From Brevundimonas sp. UBA5936 (GTDB lineage: Bacteria > Pseudomonadota > Alphaproteobacteria > Caulobacterales > Caulobacteraceae), in assembly GCA_002430835.1 (NCBI GenBank), contig DJDA01000109.1, positions 31,613 to 95,612 on the forward strand: a stretch of 64,000 bases of DNA, given 5' to 3'. A model generated the notes under the pieces. That model was given only the letters and a program-made list of their open reading frames with translations. It did no database searches and was not told where the DNA came from. Made by a program: the position numbers and the translations under genes. This document shows, one piece after another, positions 53,527 to 61,818 of the stretch (position 1 is the first letter of the stretch; each line of letters begins with the position of its first letter).

Positions 53527-53958
53527 GTGCTGATCCGATCCGTTGCCGCCGTCATCCTCAATGTCGTCCTGACCGCCGCGGGTCAGGAAGGCGCCGGGAG
53601 CCCCTGGTTCGGAACATGGGCGTTCAGGGCGGAAGACGCCGGCGACCAACCCGAGACCCTGATCTAAAGCGACGCTGGTAATGGCGCGATGCGTATGGAA
53701 TCCGTCGAAGCCCGGAGCGTGATCGTCACTCACTTCGACGGCGAGCCGGTCCGCGACAGCGGCCCGACCAACTCCCGCAATGCCCTGGCGGTGACCAGGA
53801 CCTCACCGACCAGCTACGCTTGGGTGTTCTGGACTGCCGGCGAGCCGTTCGTGCAAGGTCAGGACACCCTAGCCGACGACGGTCGATCATTCACCGAGGT
53901 CAGCTGGCGGATCGACCGACCCGAACGCAGGGTCACGTTGATTTACGAGCGGCGCTGA
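53527..53958 (+). pseudogene. Lipocalin-like secreted protein broken by a nonsense codon
   Basis: One frame from GTG 53527 has a signal peptide (LIRSVAAVILNVVLTAAG), then GTWAFRAEDAGDQPETLI, a TAA at 53665-53667, and continues in the same frame with SDAGNGAMRMESVEARSVIV and a normal end. The family usually has Tyr at that spot (G-T-W ... L-x-Y/F-x-x-x-G-x-G), so TAY changed to TAA. Unless read through, it is dead. Confidence 0.65.
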
Positions 53959-53977
53959 CAAGGTCATTGGGCAGATC

Positions 53978-55225
53978 TCAATCGTCCAGGCCGGGCAGCA
54001 CGATGAGGTTGCGCACGGAGACCCGCTGCAGCCCACCTTCCTTGCCGAAGGTGACCTTGAGCTGGCGCATACCGCGACGCTCCGCCCCATCGTCGAAGAT
54101 CCGCACCTCCTTCCAGGGAAGCTGGCTCATCAGCATGTTGGCGTAGGCGGGCTCCTCGAACAGCGCATCAAAGCCTCCGCCCGCGTCGATGTATGAGACC
54201 AGCGGGACCATCAGGTGGTCATCTCGCCCATAGACCACCAACTGCAAACCCATTGGCATGTTGGTGCGAGGTCCGGGCCCCTCGCCAATGCGCCCGACGG
54301 CGACCATCGAATCCACCTTCTTGAGCGCCGGGCTCTTCGCGAGAACCGAGCGCGCCAGGGTGAAATCGTCATCCCTAGAATAGATGAACCGGCTGGATGA
54401 CCGGACCTGCAACTCATTGAGAAAGGCGTCGGTGCGGCCGCGTCCGAGCGTCGTCGGCGTCCCGGCAGCGAGTGCGGTCTGAATGGCGAGACACTGATCC
54501 CGCACCGGCTTTTCGAGGGCGTCGCCCAGTTCGACGCCCTGGTCGATGCGCTTGCTGAAGGTGGGGCACATGAAGCCGACGGCGAGGTCTGAGGCGATGG
54601 GCCAGTAGACCTCGACGCCAGGCGAAGCCAGACCGGTCTCTCCGTAAGGCTGCTGGTTGTAGCGGACCAGCGGGTTGTCGGAGGTCCAGAACGCCCCCCC
54701 AGGTTCCGGTTCGATCAGGATCAGGTCGAGCTTCGCAAGGAGGTCTCTCTGCCGTTCACGCTCATTCAGCGCAGCCCGCGCCATCGCTCGCGCATCCTGC
54801 TCGCCCAACTCGGGGCGCTCGCCAGCGAGGAGGCCGACGCGCTCCATGTCGCTGAAGATGGCCTCGGTGACCGATCGCATCGTGGAGCGAAACATCTTGG
54901 TGCGCAGGAGCTGGACAGCTGCAGTGTCCGCCAGGACGAGGCGATCCGCGTCACTCAGGACCGCGAGTGACCGGGCATCCACCAATCGGTTCTGCACGGT
55001 CGCCATCGCGCCATCAGGTTGGTCGAAATCGCCCTCGAAGTTGATGCGCTCGCCGTCCAGATGAACGACGTTGAAGTGGTTCTCCATCCCGGCGTCCAGG
55101 ACAGTCGACGGATGCGATGCATCCCGAACCTTGTCGTAGACAAACAGGCGGTCGTCGGCCGCGGCATTGGTGAACCGGCGAAGGATCGACTGGGGGACGA
55201 AGTGGTGTTTCTTGGATTCAGACAT
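53978..55225 (-). CDS. DUF4238 protein
   Basis: A 415-residue protein starting MSESKKHHFVPQSILRRFTN, the DUF4238 N-terminus, and with GGAFWTSDNPLVRYN in the middle typical of the family. Longer than the copy at 46.7 kb and only distantly alike. It follows the YhaV gene on the minus strand by 26 bp and may share its transcript. Confidence 0.75.
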   Translation of the reverse strand: MSESKKHHFVPQSILRRFTNAAADDRLFVYDKVRDASHPSTVLDAGMENHFNVVHLDGERINFEGDFDQPDGAMATVQNRLVDARSLAVLSDADRLVLADTAAVQLLRTKMFRSTMRSVTEAIFSDMERVGLLAGERPELGEQDARAMARAALNERERQRDLLAKLDLILIEPEPGGAFWTSDNPLVRYNQQPYGETGLASPGVEVYWPIASDLAVGFMCPTFSKRIDQGVELGDALEKPVRDQCLAIQTALAAGTPTTLGRGRTDAFLNELQVRSSSRFIYSRDDDFTLARSVLAKSPALKKVDSMVAVGRIGEGPGPRTNMPMGLQLVVYGRDDHLMVPLVSYIDAGGGFDALFEEPAYANMLMSQLPWKEVRIFDDGAERRGMRQLKVTFGKEGGLQRVSVRNLIVLPGLDD

Positions 55226-55251
55226 GTTGGCTGGATGTTGGGGGACAGCTT

Positions 55252-55755
55252 CTAACCGGGCTGCGGCTCGGTCCGGGGCGTCTGTGGGTATGAAATCCCT
55301 TTCATCAGGTCATCCCAGTCGGTCGGCGGGTCGCCCTTGCCCAGCCGCCCCTTGAAGACGGCGTAAGGATCCGTCTTGGAGCCGGCCTTCCGCAGGGTGT
55401 TCTCGTCGTTCACCCAGACGTAGATGATCATCTTCGTCCTCGAGTCGAACCGGTAGAACAGCCGGAACCGCTGCAGGAACTTCGCGCGCCGCCAGTGCCG
55501 GTGGGTCGACCCCATGGTGTTGCCGAGCTGGTAGGCCGCCGCGTTCGGATCGGCCGGCACCTCGATCGAGATGATGTCGGTGATGCGCTTGAACAGCTTG
55601 GCCTTGGCGTGGCTGACGTAGCCCTCGGGATCGGCCGCCTTCAACTGCGCCACCTCGTCGCGCAGGCGCTCGTAGTCCCCACGGAAGCTGTCGTGCAGGA
55701 AGAGGCGCCAGCCATTGACCTCGGCGAAGGGCTTTTGATCGGGGGGTTCGGACAT
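55252..55755 (-). CDS. yhaV: YhaV-type toxin (RelE-like mRNA interferase)
   Basis: A 167-residue protein with the YhaV pattern: GWRLFLHDSFRGDYERLRDE, HWRRAKFLQRFRLFYRF, KMIIYVWVNDENTLRKAGSK, TDPYAVFKGRLGKGDPPTDW. YhaV cuts mRNA at the ribosome; the partner antitoxin is PrlF. Unlike in E. coli, the gene directly upstream (overlapping TGATG) is an HTH protein, and the PrlF-like gene is divergent at 56.5 kb. Confidence 0.88.
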   Translation of the reverse strand: MSEPPDQKPFAEVNGWRLFLHDSFRGDYERLRDEVAQLKAADPEGYVSHAKAKLFKRITDIISIEVPADPNAAAYQLGNTMGSTHRHWRRAKFLQRFRLFYRFDSRTKMIIYVWVNDENTLRKAGSKTDPYAVFKGRLGKGDPPTDWDDLMKGISYPQTPRTEPQPG

Positions 55756-56246
55756 CAGATCCCCTTCCGACGGTTGCCGGACGGTCGCGTCGCCGCCCGC
55801 TTGGCGGCTTCGGCGTCAAGCGCGGCCTGCTTCATGTCCGCGACGATGCTTTCCAGCCGCCTGACCAGCGGGCTCAAGTCGTAGCGGTTCGAGGTCTGCC
55901 CCCCCGACGCGGACCTTCGGGCCTCGCTGACGATCAGCTTTTCATCCTGGAGGCGCTTGAGGCTCCGCTGGATCGTCTTCTGCGACACGCCCAGGCGTTC
56001 CGCCAGAGCGCGCTTGGACGGCCAAGGCTGCGATTCCGGGGCCCACCAGTAGTCGATCAGACAGATCAGGGTAGCCAGATCGGTCGCGCCGATATGCAGA
56101 CGAGGGAGGCCTTTCAGCAAGGCGGACGGGATGACGGTCCAGCCCATGTCCAGGCTGGTCCGCCACTTGATGCGCAGGGTCTTCTCGCTTTCCCGCTCCT
56201 TGGGCGGTTCAGCGGTCTCTGCCGGGGGGGTTGCGGTATCGGTCAT
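55755..56246 (-). CDS. Winged-helix regulator coupled to yhaV
   Basis: A 163-residue protein with ATDLATLICLIDYWWAPESQ, then PSKRALAERLGVSQKTIQRS and LKRLQDEKLI, a RepA/helix-turn-helix_36-like winged helix. The stop overlaps the yhaV start by one base, so co-translation is likely. It could set toxin expression, or be a third component of the toxin system. ATG 56246 was chosen over the upstream frame extension. Confidence 0.7.
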   Translation of the reverse strand: MTDTATPPAETAEPPKERESEKTLRIKWRTSLDMGWTVIPSALLKGLPRLHIGATDLATLICLIDYWWAPESQPWPSKRALAERLGVSQKTIQRSLKRLQDEKLIVSEARRSASGGQTSNRYDLSPLVRRLESIVADMKQAALDAEAAKRAATRPSGNRRKGI

Positions 56247-56460
56247 GGGCGCAATATGATCCGTCAGAAGGCCCGAATAAAGGTTCGCGCGAGTGCGACC
56301 CCGGGTCGGAGATGACATGGGGGCTAGGACGCAGATGTCTAGCCCCCCGTGACGCGAGAGTCCCACTAAGCAGGACGCCTCGTCGCAGCACTCCTGGCGT
56401 TAAGGACCATTAGGACGTATCGAGCCCTGGACAGATTTGTCCCGGTATAGGCGGCTGTTC

Positions 56461-56482
56461 GGAACGTACTAATATACGTTCC
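56461..56482. promoter_or_regulatory. Operator at the prlF start
   Basis: GGAACGTA-CTAATA-TACGTTCC, perfect 8-bp arms with a 6-nt centre, ends one base before the prlF ATG. AbrB-type antitoxins bind such sites; it also lies about 215 bp from the HTH-yhaV start and could control both. Confidence 0.75.
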
Positions 56483-56842
56483 ATGGGCAAGCAGGCAGTC
56501 AGTTTCGAAGGTTCGGTGACCACCACCGGCAGGTCCGAGGCTGTGCGCCTGGAGAAGGCGTTTTTCCGTGCCCACCCGGAGTTTCGCCAGAAGGCGCGCG
56601 TGCGCGCCCAGGCGATCGGCGAAGGCCATGTTCTCGTGTCCGTAGCCGAGCCCTTGGTCCCTACATCCGACGAGGTCGACCCCGTGGTCTCCGCCTATCT
56701 CTCCTTCCTCGAAGCGGACATGGTGGCCCACCCCGAGCGTCTCTCGCCCTTCAGCAGCGCCGATCTCGCCGCCGCGCGCGAGCTGACGCGTGGAGTCGAG
56801 GTGTCGGACGACGACGCCCTCCCCGACGACGTCACGATCTAG
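56483..56842 (+). CDS. prlF: PrlF-like antitoxin (SpoVT/AbrB fold)
   Basis: A 119-residue protein: SFEGSVTTTGRSEAVRLEKA is a swapped-hairpin N-terminus and DPVVSAYLSFLEADMVAHPE, RLSPFSSADLAAARELTRGV matches the C-terminal part of PrlF (SohA), the YhaV antitoxin. The AbrB core is somewhat degenerate (no typical P-x-x-x-R). Encoded divergently from yhaV with an operator right before its ATG. Confidence 0.8.
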   Translation: MGKQAVSFEGSVTTTGRSEAVRLEKAFFRAHPEFRQKARVRAQAIGEGHVLVSVAEPLVPTSDEVDPVVSAYLSFLEADMVAHPERLSPFSSADLAAARELTRGVEVSDDDALPDDVTI

Positions 56843-56890
56843 GGTCGGGGCCCCTGCGGCCGATCCTCGCTGTCATCACGTTTGACTGGA

Positions 56891-57409
56891 TCACGCTTCC
56901 TGTCCGGCAGTCGGCGAATAGAGCTCGGTGATCACGGAACGGCACCGGTCGAAGACGACCTCGGCCATATTGGGTGCATAGACGTGGTCGCTGCCGTGAG
57001 CGATCTCGTTCCTGATCGAAGCCAACAGCGCGTATTCGTCTCCCCAAGCGCTGGGTGTGGGGGCGCTCAGAAGACCGAGCTTTACCGCGTAGTCCAGTCT
57101 CGGCTTCAAGCCTCCCATCTTCGCCGCCGGTGCGCCCAGGCGGGTCTTCAGGGAGAACTCCAGCGTCGCGAGGGCCTGTCCGCAGGCGACCACCATCAGC
57201 TCGTAGTCGAACCATCCGTACAGCAGGGCGTGAAGGGCGCGACCATAGAGGCGCTCGATCACCTCAGGGACCTCCGTCTGCAGGCCAAGCCGAGCGACCA
57301 TCTCATAGTGGTCTTCGAAGGTGATCGGTCGAAGACCCGTGTCGGGGTCGTCGATCATGATGATCCGATAGCGTTCGTCAGGCAGAAGCGCTTGTTCGTG
57401 GGATTTCAT
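56891..57409 (-). CDS. HEPN-motif protein
   Basis: A 172-residue helical protein with ALLASIRNEIAHGSDHVYAP: R133-N-E-I-A-H138, the HEPN motif, as in MAE_28990/MAE_18760-like or DUF4145 proteins. ATG 57409 fits best; a start at 57460 lies inside the 73-nt element and would add 17 residues. The gene is 48 bp from the convergent prlF gene. Confidence 0.65.
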   Translation of the reverse strand: MKSHEQALLPDERYRIIMIDDPDTGLRPITFEDHYEMVARLGLQTEVPEVIERLYGRALHALLYGWFDYELMVVACGQALATLEFSLKTRLGAPAAKMGGLKPRLDYAVKLGLLSAPTPSAWGDEYALLASIRNEIAHGSDHVYAPNMAEVVFDRCRSVITELYSPTAGQEA

Positions 57410-57447
57410 CGGCTCGAGCCAAGGCGATGTCGGTGAGGGTGCGCCGG

Positions 57448-57520
57448 GCGTTGAGAACATGTGAGATTCGCATGCGCTCACGCCTTTAGCCGAAGCCTGT
57501 ACATACGCGTGAGCCGCACC
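57448..57520 (-). repeat. 73-nt dispersed element, copy B
   Basis: Matches copy A at 45342-45414. On the minus strand it has a cUUCGg-type hairpin (AGGC-TTCG-GCT) before GGCTAAAGGCGT, then GCGCATGCG and an ATG with TTC-TCAACG. Both copies face the same way toward a minus-strand gene. Confidence 0.75.
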
Positions 57521-57583
57521 GGGCGACGCCATCCTAGCTCACTGGGAGGCCGACAGGTAGGTCGCGGCGATCATGAGCCATCG

Positions 57584-58225
57584 TCAGGCCAGCAACACGG
57601 CGGCGGCTTCGGTCGGCGTATGGACCATGTAGTCCGGCACGGCGGCGCTGAGAGCCGACGCCGCGCCGTATCCCCAAGACACGGCCATGGCGGCCACATG
57701 AACGTGGTGCGCCGCTTCGATGTCGCGCACCTCGTCGCCGACGGCGCAGACGCGGGCCGATTCGACATCCAGTTTGCGGATCAGGGACGAGAAGCGCGCC
57801 CCCTTCCCGAACAGCGACACGCCGCAGCTAAAGGCCGAGATCAACGACGCCGATGGCCCGAGCACCGCGCGGACGTTCTCCTCGCTGTTGGAACTGACCA
57901 CGGCAGACCGGACGCCGCCGTCGTGCAGCCGCCGCAGAAGACCGGGAACGCCTTCGAAGAGTGCGATCTGATGCGCCTCATGCGCCATTCGCTTGCGCAG
58001 ATCGGCGGCGATCCCCGGCAGGCGGAGCGGCGACACGCCCAGCGCCTTGACGACGTCTCGGGTCGGCAGGCCCCGAAGACGTTCGATCTCCGCCGCGTCG
58101 GGAGACCGGAAGCGATGGGCCTCTGCGAGGCTCGGCAGTTGGGCGATGAACCAGGCCGCGCTGTCGGCAAGCACGCCGTCGAAGTCGAAGAGGACGAGTT
58201 TGTATTGGGCCATTCGGATCGCCAT
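57584..58225 (-). CDS. HAD family phosphatase (Gph-like)
   Basis: A 213-residue protein. KLVLFDFDGVLADSAAWFIA holds the nucleophile Asp pair D-x-D, VRSAVVSSNSEENV motif II with Ser, FGKGARFSSLIRKL the Lys, VCAVGDEVRDIEAA motif IV. Like phosphoglycolate phosphatase and relatives, it removes phosphate from small molecules. ATG 58225 is used; 58213 also plausible. Confidence 0.85.
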   Translation of the reverse strand: MAIRMAQYKLVLFDFDGVLADSAAWFIAQLPSLAEAHRFRSPDAAEIERLRGLPTRDVVKALGVSPLRLPGIAADLRKRMAHEAHQIALFEGVPGLLRRLHDGGVRSAVVSSNSEENVRAVLGPSASLISAFSCGVSLFGKGARFSSLIRKLDVESARVCAVGDEVRDIEAAHHVHVAAMAVSWGYGAASALSAAVPDYMVHTPTEAAAVLLA

Positions 58226-58355
58226 AGCGGGAATACGGTCGGTGGGCACGCGGTCCCGCCCCGCTACGCTTCGCCGGCCACGAGAAACAGGGTGAACGCG
58301 GCCGTTAACGGCGACGCTTAAGCGAGCCTTCAGCGCCTCGCACTAGGTGTCTGGA

Positions 58356-58655
58356 ATGAGCTTCCCCGTCGCCAGACCCGATCGCCGCATCCTCGCGCGC
58401 CGCCGGTGCGCCGAACAGTGCGTCATCGAGTACGGCCAGGGACAGACTGCGCCCGGGGTGCTGCGCCAGCTCGATCTGCACGGCGCTCGCGTCAGATTGC
58501 TCCAACGAGGCGCTGCGCTCTCGGGCGATGTTCGCATCCTCACCCCGGCCGGCGACGAGGTTTTCGGCGCGACGGCCTGGCGCATCGGCGACGTGGTCGG
58601 CGTGCGGCGGCACTCCCGATCCGAAGCCAGGATCAGGGCGCTCGGGGAACTCTGA
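58356..58655 (+). CDS. PilZ domain protein
   Basis: A 99-residue protein: RPDRRILARRRCAEQCVIEY, then LRQLDLHGARVRL and ATAWRIGDVVGVRR. The R-x-x-x-R then D/N-x-S/H-x-x-G arrangement (RRxxARRR ... DLHGAR) resembles c-di-GMP-binding PilZ, with H replacing S. Single small gene; probably a cytoplasmic effector. Confidence 0.65.
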   Translation: MSFPVARPDRRILARRRCAEQCVIEYGQGQTAPGVLRQLDLHGARVRLLQRGAALSGDVRILTPAGDEVFGATAWRIGDVVGVRRHSRSEARIRALGEL

Positions 58656-58677
58656 ACCCCGCAATAGACTCAAGACG

Positions 58678-59058
58678 CTAGAAGTCGAAGCCAAGCTGGC
58701 CCTCCGCGACGACCGGCCCGCTCCGACGCCGGGGGCGCGACTTCGGCTTGCTTCCTCGCGGTGACGGCGACGGGTTCGGCTTTGCCGTCGGCGTCGCGAT
58801 GACGCGGTCTTCGCGAGGACGGGGCGGCGCTGGCGTGATGGGTCGGGCCGTCGGCTCGGGTTCTGGTGTCGGCCCGCGACTCTCGTTCCAGCGGGCGATG
58901 TCGCGCTCGCGCCAGGCCACCCGTCCGGGCGAGATCGGCACCGGCTCCGGAAAGTCTCCGGCCTGACGCATGCGCCAGGCGGTCGTGCGGCCGAGGCCCG
59001 TCAGGTCCCGGACCTGCCGCCAGCCCAGGAACCGCTCGAGCCCGTCGTCATGGGCCAT
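58678..59058 (-). CDS. AlpA-like excisionase/regulator of the conjugative element
   Basis: A 126-residue protein. RFLGWRQVRDLTGLGRTTAW, then RMRQAGDFPEPVPISPGRVA is the AlpA/MerR-like excisionase fold; the C-terminal half is a Pro/Arg-rich tail ending in QLGFDF. Such proteins regulate integration or excision of mobile elements. Overlaps the gene upstream by 11 bp at the end of the conjugation operon. Confidence 0.7.
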   Translation of the reverse strand: MAHDDGLERFLGWRQVRDLTGLGRTTAWRMRQAGDFPEPVPISPGRVAWRERDIARWNESRGPTPEPEPTARPITPAPPRPREDRVIATPTAKPNPSPSPRGSKPKSRPRRRSGPVVAEGQLGFDF

Positions 59059-59233
59059 GACGCTGTTCCAGAAGCGCCGTCGCGCGATCCCCCATGACCG
59101 AGGCGAGCGCCGCGGCATCGTTGGCCGCATCCAGAGGATCCCGGCTCCACCACACCAGCAGCACGGCCTTGAGCGGGTAGCTGACCGTCGGGTCGTTCAT
59201 CAGGGTCTCGAGACTGGGGCGGGCGGGTGTCAT
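59048..59233 (-). CDS. Small hypothetical protein of the conjugative element
   Basis: A 61-residue protein (LETLMNDPTVSYPLKAVLLV, then ALASVMGDRATALLEQRHGP). Its ATG overlaps the previous stop as ATGA and its end overlaps the AlpA-like start by 11 bp, so it sits tightly in the operon. No family recognised. Confidence 0.55.
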   Translation of the reverse strand: MTPARPSLETLMNDPTVSYPLKAVLLVWWSRDPLDAANDAAALASVMGDRATALLEQRHGP

Positions 59234-59541
59234 GAGGTCGCCTCCCGGCGCCGGGCCTCCCGCCGCAGTCTCTGGCGCTCGCTGGATGAGGCGGCGGGCG
59301 CTGTGATCTGGGCCTCGGCCCAGGTCTCCAGCAAGTCCAGCGGGTAGTAGGGCTTGTTGCGGATGTGCCGGCACGGCGGACCGCCCGACCCCGTCGAATA
59401 GGCGCGCGCCAGGGTCGTCGGCTTCATCCGGATGCCCTTGCCCTCCAGGAACACGGACGCCTCCGCGCGCGTCAGGAGCGTCTCCCGGGGCGACGGCGCG
59501 GCCGCCTCCGCGCCGTCATGAGGGGCCGTCGCCAAGGTCAC
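59230..59541 (-). CDS. HTH-like protein of the conjugative element
   Basis: A 103-residue protein. RAEASVFLEGKGIRMKPTTL, then RHIRNKPYYPLDLLETWAEA looks like a short DNA-binding MerR/excisionase fold. Start is GTG 59541 overlapping the transglycosylase stop (GTGA); a longer ATG at 59565 is possible. Common at this position in Trb-type elements of Alphaproteobacteria. Confidence 0.6.
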   Translation of the reverse strand: MTLATAPHDGAEAAAPSPRETLLTRAEASVFLEGKGIRMKPTTLARAYSTGSGGPPCRHIRNKPYYPLDLLETWAEAQITAPAASSSERQRLRREARRREATS

Positions 59542-60146
59542 AGCCCGGCCTCCGCCGGGACGCATTCCCGCGACGATCGCACCCCGCGTCCCGCTGTGAG
59601 CGCCAAGTAGCAGTTGATCACCGAGACGACGTAATTCTGGGTCTCGGTGATGTTCGGGATCCGGCCCAGCCGGGCGACCCGATCCGGTCCCGAATTATAG
59701 GCCGCGAGGGCAAGGCGGAGGTCGCCGAAGCGGAGGATCTGGCGGGCCAGATAGTCGGCTCCTCCCCGCAGGTTCTCATAGGGATCGAAGCGGTCACGCA
59801 CGCCGAGATCCGCGGCGGTGCCCGGCATCAGCTGGGTCAGGCCGCAGGCGCCGGCGTGAGAGCAGGCCTGGGCGCGATAGGCGCTTTCCACCACGACCAG
59901 GGCATGAAGCAGCTTGCGATCCAGACCATGCCGGTCGGCCGCTTCGGCGATGGCGTCGGCGAAGGGCTGGTCGAGGTCCGCCAGACGGACGGCCTCGAGG
60001 CCAGCGGCCTCCGGTGCGGGTGCTTCCGGAACGACGCCCACGAACAGGTCGCCGCCGGCCGGACGCCAGTCGACGCGGGTCTGGGCCGCGACCGGCGTCG
60101 CCGCGATGGCGATGACGGCGGCAAGAGGAAGAAGGTGGCTCACCAT
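59538..60146 (-). CDS. Lytic transglycosylase of the conjugation apparatus
   Basis: A 202-residue secreted protein: signal peptide LLPLAAVIAIAATPVAAQ, then KLLHALVVVESAYRAQACSH with the catalytic Glu, GACGLTQLMPGTAADLGV and ALAAYNSGPDRVAR, the SLT goose-lysozyme fold. It opens peptidoglycan for the type IV secretion channel. Overlaps the upstream traF gene by 7 bp. Confidence 0.85.
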   Translation of the reverse strand: MVSHLLPLAAVIAIAATPVAAQTRVDWRPAGGDLFVGVVPEAPAPEAAGLEAVRLADLDQPFADAIAEAADRHGLDRKLLHALVVVESAYRAQACSHAGACGLTQLMPGTAADLGVRDRFDPYENLRGGADYLARQILRFGDLRLALAAYNSGPDRVARLGRIPNITETQNYVVSVINCYLALTAGRGVRSSRECVPAEAGL

Positions 60147-60643
60147 GTCAGTGTCTCCCGATAGACGCCCTCGATCTGGGCGGTCCTCACCGGCCCGAAG
60201 TACCGGCTGTCCAGGCTTGACGGCGTATCGCCGAGCAGCAGTCGTTCGTCGGCGGCGAGCCTGCGACAGCCTCGCCAAGCCGGAAGCGCGACGCCTGCGC
60301 TATCCCGGGCGTGGATGCGGACGGTGCGCATCGGCGCGATCAGCCACCGGCCGTCCGAACACACCATCTCGCCGCCCGTCGCCGCCACCCTTTTGATCAG
60401 CCGCACCTCGCCGGGCATCCCCTGGCGCGAGAGATAGGGCCGCACGATCTCGGGCTGACGAATGGCGACCACCGCGCCGCGCTCGATGTCCGGGGCCTCG
60501 GTGCGGACATAGACGCCCCGAGGCAGGCTCGGGCTCTCATTGATCAAGGCGACAGCTGGCCGCTGCGCCGCGACCGCGCCGAAGGCGAGGAGGCCGACGG
60601 CGGGCGCCACGGCCGCCACGAGAAGACGACGGAGACGGGTCAT
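60140..60643 (-). CDS. traF: TraF-type S26 signal peptidase (conjugation)
   Basis: A 167-residue membrane-anchored peptidase. VALINESPSLPRGVYVRT holds the catalytic Ser, VRLIKRVAATGGEMV the Lys, and LLLGDTPSSLDSRYFGPV the family box. TraF cyclises or matures the TrbC pilin in RP4. Stop of trbI overlaps its start as ATGA. Confidence 0.85.
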   Translation of the reverse strand: MTRLRRLLVAAVAPAVGLLAFGAVAAQRPAVALINESPSLPRGVYVRTEAPDIERGAVVAIRQPEIVRPYLSRQGMPGEVRLIKRVAATGGEMVCSDGRWLIAPMRTVRIHARDSAGVALPAWRGCRRLAADERLLLGDTPSSLDSRYFGPVRTAQIEGVYRETLTW

Positions 60644-61818
60644 CGGCGGTAGGGCTCCAGAATGAGGTCGCGGGTGATCATCACCCGGACCGGAGCCCCA
60701 GCCCGGACCCTTATGGACGGCTGGACGCCGAGCTCGCGATCGACGAGCCGTCCGCCGACCTGGGAGGCCTCGATCGAGGCGGCGCTCCCCGCACTGGCGG
60801 CGAACGAGCGGTCCTCGGATCCGCCGCGCGCCAGTTCGCCCAGGGTCGTGATTGCGCCCGCGAACAGGGTCGCCACGCCGAGCGGCAGAAGCCGACGATC
60901 GACCTCTCCCCGCACGCCGACCGCGCCCTGCGCGTCCACGCCCGGTTCTTCGGACAGGATCAGGCTCTTGCCGTTGGGAAGGATCAGCCGATCCCAGACC
61001 AGGAAGGCCCGACGGTCGCCGTGGGCGCTCTCGCCTTCGTGGCGTCCGATCAGGCGCGTCCCCTGAGGGACGACGAGATGGCGACCGGTGATGGAGTCGA
61101 ACACATTCTGGCTGACCGTGGCCACGACCGGACCGGGACGCGAGGTGTCCACGGCCGTCAGCAGGACGCCCGGGATGATGGCGCCGGCCTTCAGCTCGTA
61201 GGGGGAAACGGGCTCCAAGAGGCCGTGGGGACTGTAGATCGCGCCATAGTCCCGCATTGCCGGGGATGGCGGCGCATCCGATCGCCCGCCTTCGACCGGA
61301 GCGGCGGCCCCGCTCGACGGGCTTCCGAAGAACAACCCGGACGCCGCCGCCTGCTCCGCCGGTCGCGGCCCTCTGGGCGCCGCGGCGTAGGACGGCGCCG
61401 GCACGCGTGCGGGCGCCGGCGAGGCGACGGGAGGTTCATCTTCCGGCGTGGCGCCCCGGCGCTCCGGCAAGACGTCCGCCTGGGCGAGCCGGTCATAGCT
61501 CGCGGGCTGGTCGGTCACCCGCTCCGACGGTCGAACGCTGCCCCGGGCCTCGCCCGCGCCATCGGCCTCGGCGGCGTCCCGGGCCTGACGCGTCATCTGC
61601 GGCTGGACGACGAAGGCCCAGGCGAGCGAGCCGGACACAAGCAGGGCGGCGACCATCACCGCACCCTGGACGACGGGCTTGCGGATGCGGACCGCGCCGG
61701 GCCTCGGCGCACGGCCCATCAGGGGTGGCGGTGGAGCCTTGGGCGTCGATGTCGGGGCGGACGGAGGCGGTACGACGTCGTCGCCAGGGCTGTCTGGAGA
61801 GAGATTGGGATCGGTCAT
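60640..61818 (-). CDS. trbI: TrbI/VirB10-like type IV secretion protein
   Basis: A 392-residue protein with one N-terminal transmembrane helix (VMVAALLVSGSLAWAFVV, about 53-70), a Pro-rich periplasmic linker and the VirB10 C-terminal core: LKAGAIIPGVLLTAVDTSRP, VPQGTRLIGRHEGES, LPNGKSLILSEEPGVD. Bridges inner and outer membranes. ATGA overlaps on both sides. Confidence 0.92.
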   Translation of the reverse strand: MTDPNLSPDSPGDDVVPPPSAPTSTPKAPPPPLMGRAPRPGAVRIRKPVVQGAVMVAALLVSGSLAWAFVVQPQMTRQARDAAEADGAGEARGSVRPSERVTDQPASYDRLAQADVLPERRGATPEDEPPVASPAPARVPAPSYAAAPRGPRPAEQAAASGLFFGSPSSGAAAPVEGGRSDAPPSPAMRDYGAIYSPHGLLEPVSPYELKAGAIIPGVLLTAVDTSRPGPVVATVSQNVFDSITGRHLVVPQGTRLIGRHEGESAHGDRRAFLVWDRLILPNGKSLILSEEPGVDAQGAVGVRGEVDRRLLPLGVATLFAGAITTLGELARGGSEDRSFAASAGSAASIEASQVGGRLVDRELGVQPSIRVRAGAPVRVMITRDLILEPYRR

